In this document: in pieces, positions 21,966 through 33,962 of the stretch
Layout: each line of letters begins with the position of its first letter
Position numbering within the stretch: the stretch's first letter is position 1
Assembly (NCBI GenBank): GCA_963681505.1
Contig: OY811977.1
Span: forward strand, 9,058,377-9,122,376
Source: Eunapius fragilis
Lineage: Eukaryota > Porifera > Demospongiae > Spongillida > Spongillidae
Direction: 5' to 3'
DNA: 64,000 bases
The notes under the pieces: model-generated
Database searches by the model: none
Told to the model about the DNA's origin: nothing
What the model saw: the letters and a program-made list of their open reading frames with translations, nothing else
Made by a program: the position numbers and the translations under genes

Positions 21966-22614
21966 GTCATCCGGATGGTTCACCTTATGCAATCCCTTGG
22001 GGGTTTCAGGGAAGTCTGTGGGAGGTTGAGCATTCTGAGTGGAGGAGGAGGGGATGAGGGATGGAGAGGGGAGGAGGATATATACATGAAGTGACAAAAA
22101 GGTGTGGTGTTAGGAGTACCGAATGCCATGTCTGTGAAAATCCATTCCCAGACCACTTCTGTGTTGGAACACGTGGAGCAGTTGGCTCCACCTTAGCCTT
22201 CATTGCTGTAGGGACACAACCCAAGCGCCATGGTTACCATGGTTGCCAGCAGTCGTGTATTATATATCAATAGCTATATGTATGCAACACAGGAGGGGGT
22301 GGGTGCCTGGGGGGGTGGGGGCTTAGCAATATATATGTACATGTTGCTATCCTAATATACATGTAGAAGTAGGTGGACCACCCATAGGTGACCACACCCC
22401 CACCTTTCTGTGCTTCTTCCTTCCTCTGCTCGTAGGTAAGGAATTCCCTTGTGGTGGGTCGTTTGGTTACAAAGCCTCCACCAGTGTTTGAGGAGGAGAG
22501 TAGTGCCTGGTCCCGAGGTGGAACGGAATCTGGACAAACCAGAAAATGAAGTCGCAATTGATTGAAGGCTCCCATTCATATGGATATACATGTACACCCC
22601 ATACTTGACACATC

Positions 22615-23119
22615 ACACACACACCCACACACACACACACACCACTCACCATGTGTTGTAGCCACCTGAGGTGGCCTTGTCATGCTATCAGTGGACACAG
22701 GTGGACAGCTGGAACCTCCCACATCTATGGAATAAACATGAAAGGTCATCTCCCCCTGTGTCCGGGGTGGGAGGGGTCATCCTCCTGTTCCCATCATGGG
22801 TATGGGAAACCACACCCACTATTGTTACATTACAAGTAACGCTCATGAATTTTGGCATCAATGCCCTTATTGTTCAAACTGCATATATATACATACCCAC
22901 ACATATCCACACATACTCAGTCACATATACCCACATATACCCACACATACCCACACACCACATAGACACACTGAATGTTCTGCTCAATACTCATGATGAC
23001 GACTGACTGGATGGGCTGCTTGGGCCTCATACTGACAATAACGGCCAACTCTGTACTCAGCTGACCAATCACAGCTGTGGTACAGAAGACATCACATTAT
23101 AGGCACCCCACACACGCAT

Positions 23120-23158
<39 letters not shown>
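22615..23158. repeat. CA-rich microsatellites in Bicaudal-C introns
   Basis: CA runs at 22615-22645 and 23110-23158 and imperfect CACATAC repeats at 22893-22970. Confidence 0.8.
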
Positions 23159-23589
23159 ATGGCCATGGGGGGTAATCAGAGGCCTGACACATGAGGTCAA
23201 CATGCACAGTACTCCAGTCACATGACCTGGATACATGATCATGTGACCTGGACACATCAATCAAGTGTACTCACATGTGCTAATGGTTTCCTTGTCTGTC
23301 TCATGTACATCAAACAACAACACAACTGGAAGGCAGCCCTCGTGAGGGAGGAGGGGGAGGAGGAGGGAAGGAGGATAAATTCCCACCATCACCACCAGCA
23401 CATCTCCTCCACTCATTATCAGTCGCTGTCTTGTCATCAGCACTCCTTCCATTAACCCTCGGATTATCACCAAATTGCTCTGAAACCAGGACAGTGGGTC
23501 TGGGAACCTGATCCTTCCAATTGAAAGAAAATCAGCATACTAGACCCCAGTCCTAGTACTAGTCCCCAGTCCTAGTACTACTAGTATTA

Positions 23590-23785
23590 GTAGTGGTTAG
23601 GTCCAGGGGGTTAGGTCCAGGGAGGGAGTAGGGGTTAGGTCCAGGAAGGGAGTAGGGGTTAGGTCCAGGGAGGGAGTAGGGGTTAAATCCAGGGAGGGAG
23701 TAGTGGTTAGGTCCAGGAAGGGAGTAGGGGTTAGGTCCAGGGAGGGAGTAGGGGTTAGGTCCAGGGAGGGAAGGTCCAGGGTTAT
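23590..23785. repeat. 24-bp minisatellite (GGTTAGGTCCAGGGAGGGAG type)
   Basis: About seven copies; homologous arrays at 39115-39280 and 56930-57690. The 8-residue periodic frame (PTPSLDLT) is a by-product. Confidence 0.88.
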
Positions 23786-24590
23786 TAAGACTGGGGGTAG
23801 CCAGAGGTTTAGGACCACAGGGTTATTAAGATTAGGTGCAAGATTGAATTCATCACAAATTCGATAGAAGGGTCTTTACGTCAGTAACACGTGTTTCTCC
23901 AACTGGGGGTAAACCAGTAATCCACCCTACGACGCTTAAGCATCAGACGCGTTAAGACGGTTTTCTTTATTCTGGCCCATCATCATCAGTGATGCACCAG
24001 AGTACCTTCCCCTTTGGTAGTGGGGGATTCAGAGCGTAGAATCCTGGCATGAACATATCATAAAGACTTCATCAGGAACAACATGGACTTGTACAGGAGT
24101 AGGGGCAGCCAGAGGTTTAGGACCACAGGGTTATATGTATCATGTGCAATACCTAGTAAAAAATTAATCCTTCAATATTCATCACTGGTGGAACTGAAGA
24201 GTACCATGGCAGTCTGGGGATGAGCTTAATAATTACACTAACCCAGCTCATCCAATATCTAACCATGGGCCAAACTTGGCTTGATGAAAAAAGGTGGTTA
24301 AGGGGGCGGGGGGGGGGGGGGGGGGGGTAAACAAAAACATTCTCTAGGGAGAATGGTGATGGCATATACATGTAGGATTGAGAAACAGTGGAGAAGTAAA
24401 GCGCATTGAAAACTGAAATGTGACACGGAAAATGTAATATGGTCATTATTTTGCCCTTGGGGAGTAAACAACAGTGTGCTCAATACATGGTAGTAGGGAC
24501 TGCTCATACAGGCTATAATGAAAGTACATGTAGCAGTATACATTCAGACACTATATAAGGATTACTATGTATGAAAGTGAATTGGTGACA
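23786..24590. other. Conserved non-coding block upstream-facing zinc-finger gene 2
   Basis: A block of about 270 bp (23840-24105) recurs at 39330-39600 and 57745-58010. It is followed by the degraded exon-like segment, a G-run of about 20 bases (24308-24327) and the zinc-finger 3' flank. No coding potential is seen. Confidence 0.5.
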
Positions 24591-25199
24591 TTAAATGACA
24601 TGTTCACAGTACTTCAGGTGATTAATCAAGGACTTCTTGTACAGAAATGATCTGTGGCATCCTCTGTTCTTACATTTCAACTTCTCATCACTATGTATTC
24701 GGCTGTGGGCCTTTAATGAACGTTGTGACTTGAATGATTGTAGACAAATACAAATAAATTGCTTCTCCCCTGTATGAGTGAGCATGTGTGCTTTCAGGGT
24801 TGACTGCAGTGAAAATGTCTTTTTACATTGTTCACACTGATGTGGCTTCTCCCCTGTATGAGTGAGCATATGTGTTTTCAGGTTTGACCGTTGTGAAAAT
24901 GTCTTTACACATTGTTCACACTGGTGTGGCTTCTCCCCTGTATGAGTGAGCATGTGTGCTTTCAGGGTTGACTGCAGTGAAAATGACTTTTCACATTGTT
25001 CACACTGATGTGGCTTCTCCCTTGTATGAGTGAGCATGTGTTTTTTCAGGGTTGACTGTTGTGAAAATGTCTTTCCACAATGTTCACACTGATGCGGCTT
25101 CTCCCCTGTATGAGTGAGCATGTGCCTTTTCAGGTGTGACTGTTTTGAAAATGTCTTTCCACATTGTTCACACTGATGTGGCCTCTCTCTACTTGCCAT
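24591..25199 (-). CDS. C2H2 zinc-finger protein 2 (5 canonical fingers)
   Basis: The 202-codon frame begins MASRER and has five canonical fingers with TGEKP or TREKP linkers, then the two degenerate C-terminal fingers shared by the family (FICICLQSF; C-x4-C finger ending HLKYCEH). Contact residues vary between fingers (K/Q/L/R at -1, H/T/N at 3). The frame is intact. Upstream it keeps the CATATGCAG acceptor, but the Family A exon 1 is not adjacent: about 300 bp of other sequence and then the DIRS relic follow, so this copy may have lost its promoter. Confidence 0.83.
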   Translation of the reverse strand: MASRERPHQCEQCGKTFSKQSHLKRHMLTHTGEKPHQCEHCGKTFSQQSTLKKHMLTHTREKPHQCEQCEKSFSLQSTLKAHMLTHTGEKPHQCEQCVKTFSQRSNLKTHMLTHTGEKPHQCEQCKKTFSLQSTLKAHMLTHTGEKQFICICLQSFKSQRSLKAHSRIHSDEKLKCKNRGCHRSFLYKKSLINHLKYCEHVI

Positions 25200-25652
25200 T
25201 AAAGCAGTGTGATCTGCATATGATCAAAGTGGGTCAGTGATGACACAACAATCACACATCACCCTGATCCAAACTCCCAAACTAATTGGTATAATAATAA
25301 TCAGGGATTTATCCGACTTTTATTTATGATGGTGGTTAGGAAGGGCACGGGTGGGTTATGACAAACATGGAAGTTATAAAGAACTCAATTTTGCACAATC
25401 AATTAGGGAGCTAAACAAGTTTTAATGAGCACTAATAATTCCAGTTTCTATGCATAACCACATCACACTCCAGCCTTATCTTTGTGATATGGGGTAGCCT
25501 TACTTTTGTCATATGGCACTGGGCAATGGCCCCTTTGTTTGCTTATTGTTGTATAATCGGACGGCCAGCCTCTGGGGTATGCATGTATATAAAGATGATG
25601 TGTGACTCCAGAGCATGCTGCTGGTCAACAGGCGCTGGAGAGCTTCACCTTT

Positions 25653-26476
25653 ATGTCTGATGCATGTCGCAAGAGCCTTCTGCGGTTAACCGCCGAAGTT
25701 CTGCGTCTACGTCTACGTTTGATGCTGGCAAACCTAGTTTCCACAGGGAACAAGCGGGCCCTGGTGGAGAGGCTCTTGGAATACAAAGATTCCATTTCTC
25801 GTGGCGATGGTGATCCCTCGTCGTCAGCTGACTCGGAGGCTCATTCAAGTGGCGCTGTGAGCGTTCCGCCCAATGGGAGTTCCAGAAACTCAGATGACCC
25901 CGGCCCCTCCCTGTTGTCCTCATGGGAGCATTGTTGTAGAGCTGCTGTCACTACGAGGCCCCCAGCCAACCAGATACCACAGTTTCAGGTAATGAGTCTC
26001 AATCTGCCGACTCTGATGCCGCTGTTTCGGAGGATGGTGGTAATCCAGAGGGACCTCCCACTCGTCGCTGCCTTCAACAAGCAACCGCTTCCTCCACAGA
26101 GGCCGCTGTCTCTTGCACAGCTGAGGAAAGCACGGGTGACCCATCACCCCAGGTACCACACCCTCCTCCCAACCAAACACTACCAGTGGCTCCATCACCA
26201 CCCAGTCTAGTGGACACATCACTCACTCCATCACGAGTAAGGAGATCTGCCGGCACTTTAACTACAGCACTTGCTCCCAAGTCAACTGTGCTTTTGCCCA
26301 CAAGTGCTGGATCGCAGGCTGCGAGGGTGACCACTCTGGCAAGACCTGTCCCAGGGCTGTTGGGGTCCCTGGCTGACCAGCAAATTCATACTCCACTACG
26401 ACCCTCAGAATTTGAGAGAGAGCTTCATAATCACCCTGACAAAGCCTGGGTAACCTGGCTGCTAAATAGCATTTAA
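25653..26476 (+). pseudogene. DIRS/Ngaro Gag-like protein, copy 1
   Basis: The first segment (25653-26210, from an ATG) has a SAP-like helix pair (LRLTAEVLRLRLRLMLANL, then GNKRALVERLLEY) followed by a Ser/Asp-rich region. The second segment, in another frame, ends FERELHNHPDKAWVTWLLN (26401-26476), a block found before the RT in this family. A GTAATG after TTTCAG at 25989 may be a splice donor or simply sequence. Frame breaks are seen near 25930. Confidence 0.6.
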
Positions 26477-26489
26477 TATGGCGTTTCTA

Positions 26490-27940
26490 TTGATTTTAAA
26501 GGCCCACGCACAACTTACACTGCACCTTAGCCTTCCAGCATCCGGAGGTGGTTAGCTCTGAGCTCCAGAAGGAGGTGGCTGCTGGCAGGGTCGTAGGCCC
26601 CTTTGCTGACTGACCGCTACCCAACCTCAGAACCTCTGGGCTTGGTGCTGCTCCCAACAAGAATGGTAAATGGAGAGTCATACTTCACCTCTCGGCTCCC
26701 CATGGATCAAGTGTCAATGATGGCATTTTGAAGGAAGAGTTTTCGCTGCATTACCCTTCAGTGGACGATGCTGTCGGGCTTCTCCACACATATGGCACTG
26801 GTGCGATAATAGCAAAAACTGATATAAAGTCCGCCTTCAGAATGGTTCCTGTACGCCCAGCAGACTGGGACTCACTGGGGATGTTTTGGGACGGCATGCA
26901 CTATGTCGACACATGCCTACCCTTTGGGCTCAGATCTGCACCATACCTGTTCAACCATTCTGCTGATGCCCTTCATTGGGTCCTTGCTACCAACTACCAC
27001 ATTGATGCAGTCCACTACCTGGATGATTTTCTTCTTGTGGGGGCAGCAGGCCAGCAACAATGTACCTCCTCTGTCCAAGTCACACACTCACTTTGTGAAA
27101 GGTTGGGGATTCCTGTTGCCTTTGAGAAATTGGAGGGACCATCAACACAAATCAACTTCCTGGGCACTGTCCTGGATTCGAAGGCCCGCCAAAGTTCTGT
27201 CACTTTCCCAGGACAAGCTGCGTGATATCTTGCAGATGGTCCAGTCCTGGCTGGGGCGGCACAAGTCAACGAAGCGTGAGCTGCTATCCCTCATTGGCAA
27301 GCTGTCCTTTGCGGCCAAAGTTGTTCCGGCTGGGCGTCTATTCCTGCGACGTTAAATTGACCTGTCCACTACTGTCGATAGACCATCACCATATTTGGAT
27401 CAACGCCGAGGCCAGGGCAGACCTTGCTTGCTGGGCTTCCCAACCTGGAACGGAGTAGCCATGTTTCTGGAACCTGGTTGGACCAGTATCGAAACGCTGA
27501 ACCTTTTCACGGATACCTCCGGTACCCATGGATTCGGGGGCTACTTCAACGGGTCCTGGTTCAGGGGATCGCGGCTGCCTCATCATGAGCTCTCCCAGCG
27601 TTCCATTCAGTGGCAGGAACTGTTTGCCATCGTGGCAGCAGCTCATGTGTGGGGTCACAAGCTAGCCGGACACCGCATCAGGTTCCACTGCGACAACCAG
27701 GCTGTGGTTCACGCATGGTCTGGTCAGTCCTCCCGGGATCCCAAGAACATGAGCCTTCTTTGGGAGTTGTTCTATGCCGCTGCATGCAACAACTTCACAA
27801 TCCAACTTGTGCATGTCCCAGGCAAACACAACCCACTGGCAGATGCATTGTCTCGGAACCAGCTCTCACAGTTTTTTGCTCCTGCCCCACAGACCGAACC
27901 GGTCCCCACCTCCATACCCACAGTGTTAGCCAGTCTCTAG
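26490..27940 (+). pseudogene. DIRS/Ngaro reverse transcriptase and RNase H, copy 1
   Basis: RT motifs: NKNGKWRVILHLSAPHG, AKTDIKSAFRMVPV, LPFGLRSAPYLFN and the catalytic HYLDDFLLV, open at 26728-27225. RNase H motifs: FTDTSG (usual Ala is Thr), WQELFAI, HCDNQAVV and HNPLADALSRN, open at 27395-27940. A TGA after GPFAD (about 26608) and frame changes near 27225 and 27355 disrupt the polyprotein. The TGA is shared with copy 2. Confidence 0.85.
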
Positions 27941-28870
27941 ACATGGATCTTGTCTCTCTAATCCAAAGAGCCCTGGCCGGGTCTGCTATCTCCACCTACA
28001 AGGTGGGCATTCAGCGATACTTTACATTCTGCAATGTACTGGATCTGGCCCCTGTTCCATCCACCTAACGCCAAGTGGCGCTGTTTGCCACCCACCTTAG
28101 CTCCTCCCTCCGCCTCCCGACCATTCGGGTGCACTTGTCAGCTGTCTCATTCCTGCATCACGTCGGTGGACACAGGAGCCCTGTGAGTGGCAACACCATC
28201 TTGAAGCTGGCCTTGCGTGGTATCCGAAGGGAACAGACACAGTCCCAATGCAGGACACCCAGACTCCCTATCACCCAGCAGATACTGGCCGACTTGTTGG
28301 AACATCTTGGTTGCAACTCAACTATCCCATCACAGGGCAGACTCATGCTCAAGGCGGCCATGTCACTACCATTTTTTGGCTTTCTCCGCGTCAGCGAGTT
28401 CACGGTTCCTGCCTATCACACGCCAAGACGGGACATTCAGTTTCTTGGACACCGGCTGAAGGTGTTCCTAACACACTCCAAGAAAGACCAGTTTGGGCAG
28501 GGCTCAGTCATCACTGTGGGGAGCAGTGAGGATGCTTGTTGTCCCCCTCAGTACCATGCAACACACTACTTGGAGAGCTGCAGGACTCCACTGTCAAGGC
28601 CTTTGTTCCATTTCAGGAATGGCATGCCCTTAACTGGCAAAGAAGTTTCGAGCGATCCTTCGTTATCACCTCAAGTCGCTGGGCTTCAACCCGTCCCTCT
28701 TCAACACCCACAGCTTTCGGATTGGGGCAGCCACTGCTGCTGCCAAGGCTGGCATGTCATCCTCCACCATCATGGAGCTTGGCCGCTGGCGCAGTGCTGC
28801 CTTCCACTCCTACGTCCGTCATCATCCGGCCCACACCTCCACTGCTGCTCAGATGGCAAAGGCTCACTAA
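27941..28870 (+). pseudogene. DIRS/Ngaro tyrosine recombinase, copy 1
   Basis: It starts MDLVSLIQ. The catalytic Arg is in GFLRVSEF and the Lys region in THSKKDQFGQG. In another frame are NTHSFRIGAATAAAKAG (H-x-x-R) and RSAAFHSYVRHHP (Tyr). A TAA at 28066 and a frame change near 28640 disrupt it. All catalytic residues are still readable, unlike in copy 2. Confidence 0.8.
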
Positions 28871-29044
28871 CTGAACTTGTTTGCACACATTTGTCTCCTC
28901 ATTTGCATTCCCTCACACATATGAATGGCCAAAAAACCAATTTACCCAGAGTCTGGCCAGTTTGTACCATCTCTCGGGGGGGGCTGAAGGGCGTGTATTT
29001 GGGGGCTATTTTGGGTGGAGCCCTGTGGGCTTGTCCGTATAAAG

Positions 29045-29255
29045 CCGGCTAGCCAAGCCTGGACCAGCGTCCTGGCTTGGTACACAGGTCACACAGTTGG
29101 TGGCCAGCATCACCCTGGTGCCTGTCTAGCCGGTAGACTTTCCCAACGATCCTGGATAGCCAAGCCTGGACCAGCGTCCTGGCTTTGGTACACAGGTCAC
29201 CCGGTTGTGGTCAGCGGCACTAGCTGGTGCCACCACTGCCGGGGAGTTTGGGTAC
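29045..29255 (+). repeat. ~107-bp direct repeats at the DIRS 3' end
   Basis: Two units of CCTGGACCAGCGTCCTGGCT...GGTACACAGGTCAC. Copy 2 of the element has three units (about 44960-45265). Confidence 0.75.
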
Positions 29256-29345
29256 ACCTGCCCCTTGCCTCCATTTGCTGCCAATCAGTCAACCAATTAA
29301 CGTCACGCTTGCATTGCGTTTGGGTGTATCCAGCTAGGAATTATT

Positions 29346-30430
29346 AGGTTGATAATTAACTGCATGCATAAACAACAACGTACACAAATTGATTTCAAGT
29401 GTTCACATACACAGTGATGCACAGCTGATGTGAGACTCTTTTATGTTGCAATTACGCCATAGAAAAAAATTCCATTAATTCATTTCCTATATTCCTCAAT
29501 ATTTCCATTTTGCCTCCAGGATCAGGAATATCTGGTCCCTCCATTTCACAGAAATGGTGGGTGTGGAAACGTCAAACTACAATGTAGCCATGTAGGCAAT
29601 GCCATAGCATATTATAGTACAGTACAGGTGACAAAAAACGTATGCGTGTAGTGTTTATGTGTGACAGTACTTTGAAATATGCTTTGTCATTTCTACGCAA
29701 ACTAAGGTGTTGTGCCTGAGTTCCGGTTAACTGATGGTTAAATCATAGCGAGAATTAAATAACCGCCTCAACCATTTCTATTTTAGCTAAACAACCGCTT
29801 TAACTGGTTGTTCAAATTTTAAGCTACCACAACTGACCTATATTTTACAGAGGTGTTGCAAGTGGCATTACGCGCATCTTACATCTATCAACATTGCCGG
29901 ACACGAGAAAACAATAATCAGTTACGAGAGCGAACAACGGAGTGAAAAAGGTGATATTAATAGTGATATAAAGCAACAAGTAGATGCCTTAGGACGTGAT
30001 GGGATCAACTTAGGGGTACACCGTGGACCATCCTTTTTGCCAGGTGGCAACAGGGTTTGTACAGATGCTTTAGTAATTAATTTGAAAACTATTCACAAGT
30101 AAAGGCAACAGGTTTCCAAGACCACACACCCCCACTCCTTTCGAACCAAATAGTGGAATTATAGTTTAAATACAATGTGTACAAAACCTAGTAACTTTTA
30201 GTTCTGTTTCTATGGTTTTTATTACTGTTTCTTTCTCTTTGAACACACTCCAGGCATTGCAAATTTACACTACCTGTTTGGGACGTCGAACGTTATTCAT
30301 TACTGATATTGTGTAATAGTCAGTTAGTTATTTTAATTAAGAAAACGAAGCGCTAGTGTTCATTATATGGTCCTTCTCGAACCGGGAATTCTTGAAGTGT
30401 GACATTTGATCGAGTATGATCAAGCAGGAA
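29346..30430. other. Non-coding stretch preceding BEL/Pao relic
   Basis: AT-rich, conserved at 45370-46480. It may include a BEL LTR or leader, but I could not define LTR ends. A related stretch (GCAACAAGTAGATGCCTTAG) recurs at 34778-34850. Confidence 0.35.
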
Positions 30431-32480
30431 CAGATTGTGCGGAAAAGGAAGGTTCGGGTGGGACATATTGGGTTCCGTTACTGGAATAATAGCGCAGGTG
30501 CGTGAAATGCTGGATTCTGAAGAAAAGGACGAAACGAAACTAACTCAGCAACTTCAGACACTGAAGGAGAAACATGAGATTCTTTCAAAGATAGATTTGG
30601 AGATACTGGATTCGCTGACTGATGAACAGGAAATTGTCAATGAGATTACACAGGCTGATGCATTTCAAGAGGGTGTTGACTTAACAGTAACTCAGATCCA
30701 ATCTGCACTGAAATGTCTCAACATTACAACAAACCCACAACACGTTATTCCAGAACCACAGCGGAGTCCACGTCAACTGCAGGCTGGACCGAATGTGAGT
30801 AGTCCTGTTCAGGAAAATCCAGCAAGCAGCGATCATCTGTTGCTTATTCACAAAACCAAGAGATCAGCCGACATCAAGAGGCTGACCCAAAGTCAAGCTA
30901 CCTAAATTGACTCTACAGAAGTTCAATGGTGATTTAACATCCTGGACCACTTTCTGGGACTTCTTTAAATCACCAATCCACGAGAATAATGATCTTTCTT
31001 CAATTGACAAGTTTATATGCTTTAACTCTCTCCTGGAAGGTCTTGCAGAGGCAGCAGTAGCGGGCCTAACACTCAGTGAAGCCAACTATGAAGAAGCTGT
31101 AAAGGTCTTGACAAAACGATTTGGTAATCGTCAGCTGATTATTGCCAAACATATGGATGCATAGATGAATTTGGAGAATGTGGATTTGATCCATGATTTT
31201 AAAAGGCTTTGACGACTTTATGATTCATTGGAATCACACACCCAGAGTTTGAGTGCACTTGGAGTTTCATCGTCGTCGTATGGAAGTTTACTGTCTTCAG
31301 TAGTTGTGAATAAACTTCCCAAGGAACTTTGTGTCACCATCAGCAAAGATATACAGCAGGAAGAGTGGGAATTTGATGCAATTCTGGAGGTCATGGAGAA
31401 GGAAATAAATACCAGGGATAGAGCTTCCTCCGGTATTAATGACACATTGAAGAAGCCATCAAAAGAACCTGCTACAGTAGCGGCATTATTCTCTGGTGGT
31501 TCATCTCCAGTTTGTGTGTTTTGCAGCCAACCTCATCCTGCTTCACAGTGTAAAACTGTAACTGATATCAGAAAGCGAAAGGAATCATTGATGAAATCTG
31601 GAAGGTGCTTTGTATGCCTACCGGGGTGAAAAAATACACGTAATAACGCGTTATTACGCGTGAAAATGGGACATATATAACGCCAAAACACGCGATTTTC
31701 AAGATGATTATCTCCTTGATTGTGCAATACAATAGAGTTGAATTTTGCCTATACACAAAGCGGTCCAGTGTGCATAAAGTTCCACAGACTGGTTGGTTTG
31801 GCATGCATCGTTCCGAAGATATTCACATTCAAGTACGAACTTGATTTCGCGGGAAAGTATACAAAAGCCCGCGAAATTAAGCTAGTACATTGAATGTGAA
31901 TATCATCGGAGCGATGCATGCCAAACCAACCAGTCTTTGGAACTTTATACACACTGGACCGCTTTGTGTATAGGCAAAATTCAACTCTTTTGTATTGCAC
32001 AATCAAGGAGATAATCATCTTGAAAATCGCGTGTTTTGGCGTTATTTATGTCCCATTTTCACGCATTATAACGCGTTACTACGTGTATTTTTTCACCCGG
32101 GTAAGGAAAGGGCATATTGAAAGAGGTTGCCGTTCAACAACTAGTTGTACTGGTTGTGGGAAAAAACATCATGCCAGCACTTGTGATTTGTCAAACCCTT
32201 CACAGTCCAGTAATCCTCAAGGCTCTGGTTCATCTCCAACAAGGCAGACTACAACTCAGTCACCTCAAATTAATTTTTTGACAAACTAAAAGATCTCAAA
32301 CCTAACACTTAGCTCCAGTTCTTTCAACTCCAGAACCCCAGTTCTACTCCAGACAGCTAAGGCAACCTGACTGACCATCTGTAACGGTGGAAGTGAGACT
32401 AATTCTAGATAGCGGATAACAGAGATCATATGTCGGAAGAAACCCTAGCTTTGACTGTCCAGCAGGTTGAAATGCTCATA
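30431..32480 (+). pseudogene. BEL/Pao Gag-protease fragment, copy 1, split by a palindromic MITE
   Basis: Segments: a coiled-coil-like N-terminus (LRQL-type heptads, 30435-30905); a DUF1759-like region (LQKFNGDLTSWTTFWDFF, 30907-31164); a linker with RDRASS; and the Cys-rich zinc knuckles. The knuckle is broken after CFVCL by the 481-bp element and resumes at 32102 (GCGKKHHASTC). Stops at 31162 and 31212 are shared with copy 2. Protease onset (SEETLALTV) is present, but RT, RNase H and integrase are missing. No restoration is attempted. Confidence 0.8.
31621..32101. mobile_element. 481-bp palindromic MITE with TA duplication
   Basis: The whole element is one imperfect palindrome with arms of about 240 bp (centre near 31861). 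Ends read CCGGGGTGAAAAAATACACG and, on the reverse strand, CCCGGGTGAAAAAATACACG. It is flanked by TA (31619-31620 and 32102-32103). The duplicate locus at 47645 is empty. A TA target suggests Tc1/mariner-type mobilisation (inference). Confidence 0.88.
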
Positions 32481-32955
32481 GTGAAGACCTTTGGAGCAGA
32501 TGGTAAGGTGCAGACATGCAAACTTGTGATCAGGCGTGATTGGTCTATCATGGCACATGGATGCTGCATAACTGCAGTAGATTATGTTTTAAAATCAATA
32601 TCCGATGCAATGCTACACAAACATTACATGTACTTGTTTGAGACCGTTAACGTTTTCAAAATATTATTTTTTAAAAGTTCTAGTAAGCATTCGGGGGCAG
32701 AGGGGTTTGCATGGTAATGAAATTATTCATAGATCTAATCATCAATACAATCACACAGCACATTGAAACGATCATGCATACTGGAGAAAAAGTGATTAAT
32801 TATAAAAAGCGGTACCACCTAATATTCACAGGTGGGTAAGCCCAAAAGTCACGGGTGGGTAGCACGTGGGTCAGATAAATCCCTTCTGTCAACACTATAA
32901 GCTCCAAAATTTGCCATACTCCAAATAAAGCTCACTGTACTACCTAATAAATAAT
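32481..32955. other. Non-coding stretch after BEL relic
   Basis: Repeat also seen at 48040-48500 and, diverged, at 35105-35470. No gene. Confidence 0.5.
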
Positions 32956-32959
32956 AAAA

Positions 32960-33545
32960 CCTATGTGTACTCAAGCTACACTTGTATGAAGAAATGGAAA
33001 CGTGAAGTAAAATCATACTCTTCACCTATCAACCTCCCCCAGTGTGGGCACAGATGGGGCCTTTGGGTGGGATTGACTAAGATTTTTGCCTCAGGTGTGG
33101 GGGATTTGAGAAAGCACCACTTATATGTGGGGGATTTGATCGGTAAAAATGCTCCAGGAGTACAGTGGGTGATTTGAAAACTGCAATCGTCCAATCCTCA
33201 CATTCTCACCACCTATGCCCGCACTGGGTCAGGTGGGGGAGTCCATTGATAGGTGCATTACATACATTGGTTGTGGTGAATATCTCCCACCATACTAGTA
33301 TTGCGCGAAATGCATTTGCAAACGAATCGCCCAGCCAATATAAAAAAATCACGCAAACAGTACTATTTTTATTTACGGAGGCTATTTTCCCTAACCCTTA
33401 CAAATTAACAATGCACTCACCTGGAATCGAGTTAAGAGAACGTGGAAGTATACTTGAATTCCAAATATTGCGCACAATTTTATAATTTGCTAAATTGCAT
33501 TAAAATTACGTTATGCTCTTAGCAACGTCCTTGGCAACAGAAACG
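32960..33545 (-). repeat. Family A, orphan copy
   Basis: Carries the donor-containing exon 1 block (CTCACCTGGAATCGAG at 33416-33431) and the CAACGTCCTTGGCAACAG block. No zinc-finger exon lies downstream on the minus strand; the BEL relic is there instead. Confidence 0.7.
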
Positions 33546-33608
33546 TGAGCTCCCCTACATTTACGTAACCCATTTCCCCGCCCCCCCCCCCCCCCCCCCC
33601 CTACCCCC

Positions 33609-33962
33609 CAATGCAGGTGTGAGTACTAGTGGAGGTGTGAGTACTAGTGGAGGCGCGAGTACTAGTGGAGGTGTGAGTACTAGTGGAGGTGTGAGTACTA
33701 GTGGAGGCGCGAGTACTAGTGGAGGCGCGAGTACTAGTGGAGGTGTGAGTACTAGTGAAGGCGCGAGTACTAGTGGAGGTGTGAGTACTAGTGGAGGTGT
33801 GAGTACTAGTGGAGGCGCGAGTACTAGTGAAGGCGCGAGTACTAGTGGAGGTGTGAGTACTAGTGGAGGCGCGAGTACTAGTGAAGGCGCGTGTACTAGT
33901 GGAGGTGTGAGTACTAGTGGAGGTGTGAGTACTAGTGAAGGCGTGAGTACTAGTGGAGGCAT
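33609..33962. repeat. 18-bp minisatellite (GGAGGTGTGAGTACTAGT type)
   Basis: About 19-20 units with GTGTGAG, GCGCGAG and GAAGGCG variants; preceded by a C-run (33578-33601). Periodic frames on both strands are artefacts. Confidence 0.9.

Larger units (their letters stand above)
20265..23479 (-). pseudogene. BICC1: Bicaudal-C-like partial copy B (KH-region exons to stop)
   Basis: The longest complete Bicaudal-C copy in the window. Exons in transcription order: 23275-23479 (CLPVVLLFDVHETDKETI, KH-region block, with a probable internal intron carrying a pyrimidine tract); 22972-23074 (VIGQLSTELAVIVSMRPKQP, joined in phase); about 22835-22878; 22650-22724; 22404-22529; 22120-22205; 21984-22015; 21695-21722; 21465-21529 and 20553-20658 (the two SAM halves, LLQLLELEKYKENF and TMTEEDLKEIG); 20265-20420 (tail). 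CLPVV...FD, the Lys-Gln-Pro block and the SAM wording identify Bicaudal-C, an RNA-binding regulator (known). Defects: N-terminal KH exons missing, a 6-nt insertion in the second SAM half, a poor donor near 22838, and two compensating frameshifts in the last exon. Exact donors of some middle exons are uncertain. Confidence 0.7.
25480..29345 (+). mobile_element. DIRS/Ngaro-type retrotransposon, copy 1 (decayed)
   Basis: Order: SAP-like Gag, reverse transcriptase, RNase H, tyrosine recombinase, then repeated 3' sequence. A tyrosine recombinase replaces an integrase and there are no LTRs, as known for DIRS-like elements. Repeats of about 107 bp at 29045-29250 resemble the split direct repeats of Ngaro elements. 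Exact termini are not determined. Confidence 0.85.
23040..33560. repeat. Segmental duplication, copy 1
   Basis: About 10.5 kb that recurs in the same order at 38660-49100: Bicaudal-C KH exon, 24-bp minisatellite, conserved 270-bp block, zinc-finger gene, DIRS/Ngaro relic, BEL/Pao relic, Family A. Differences are array lengths, an expanded zinc-finger gene in copy 2, a 73-bp RT deletion in copy 2, and a 481-bp palindromic insertion in copy 1. Confidence 0.85.
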
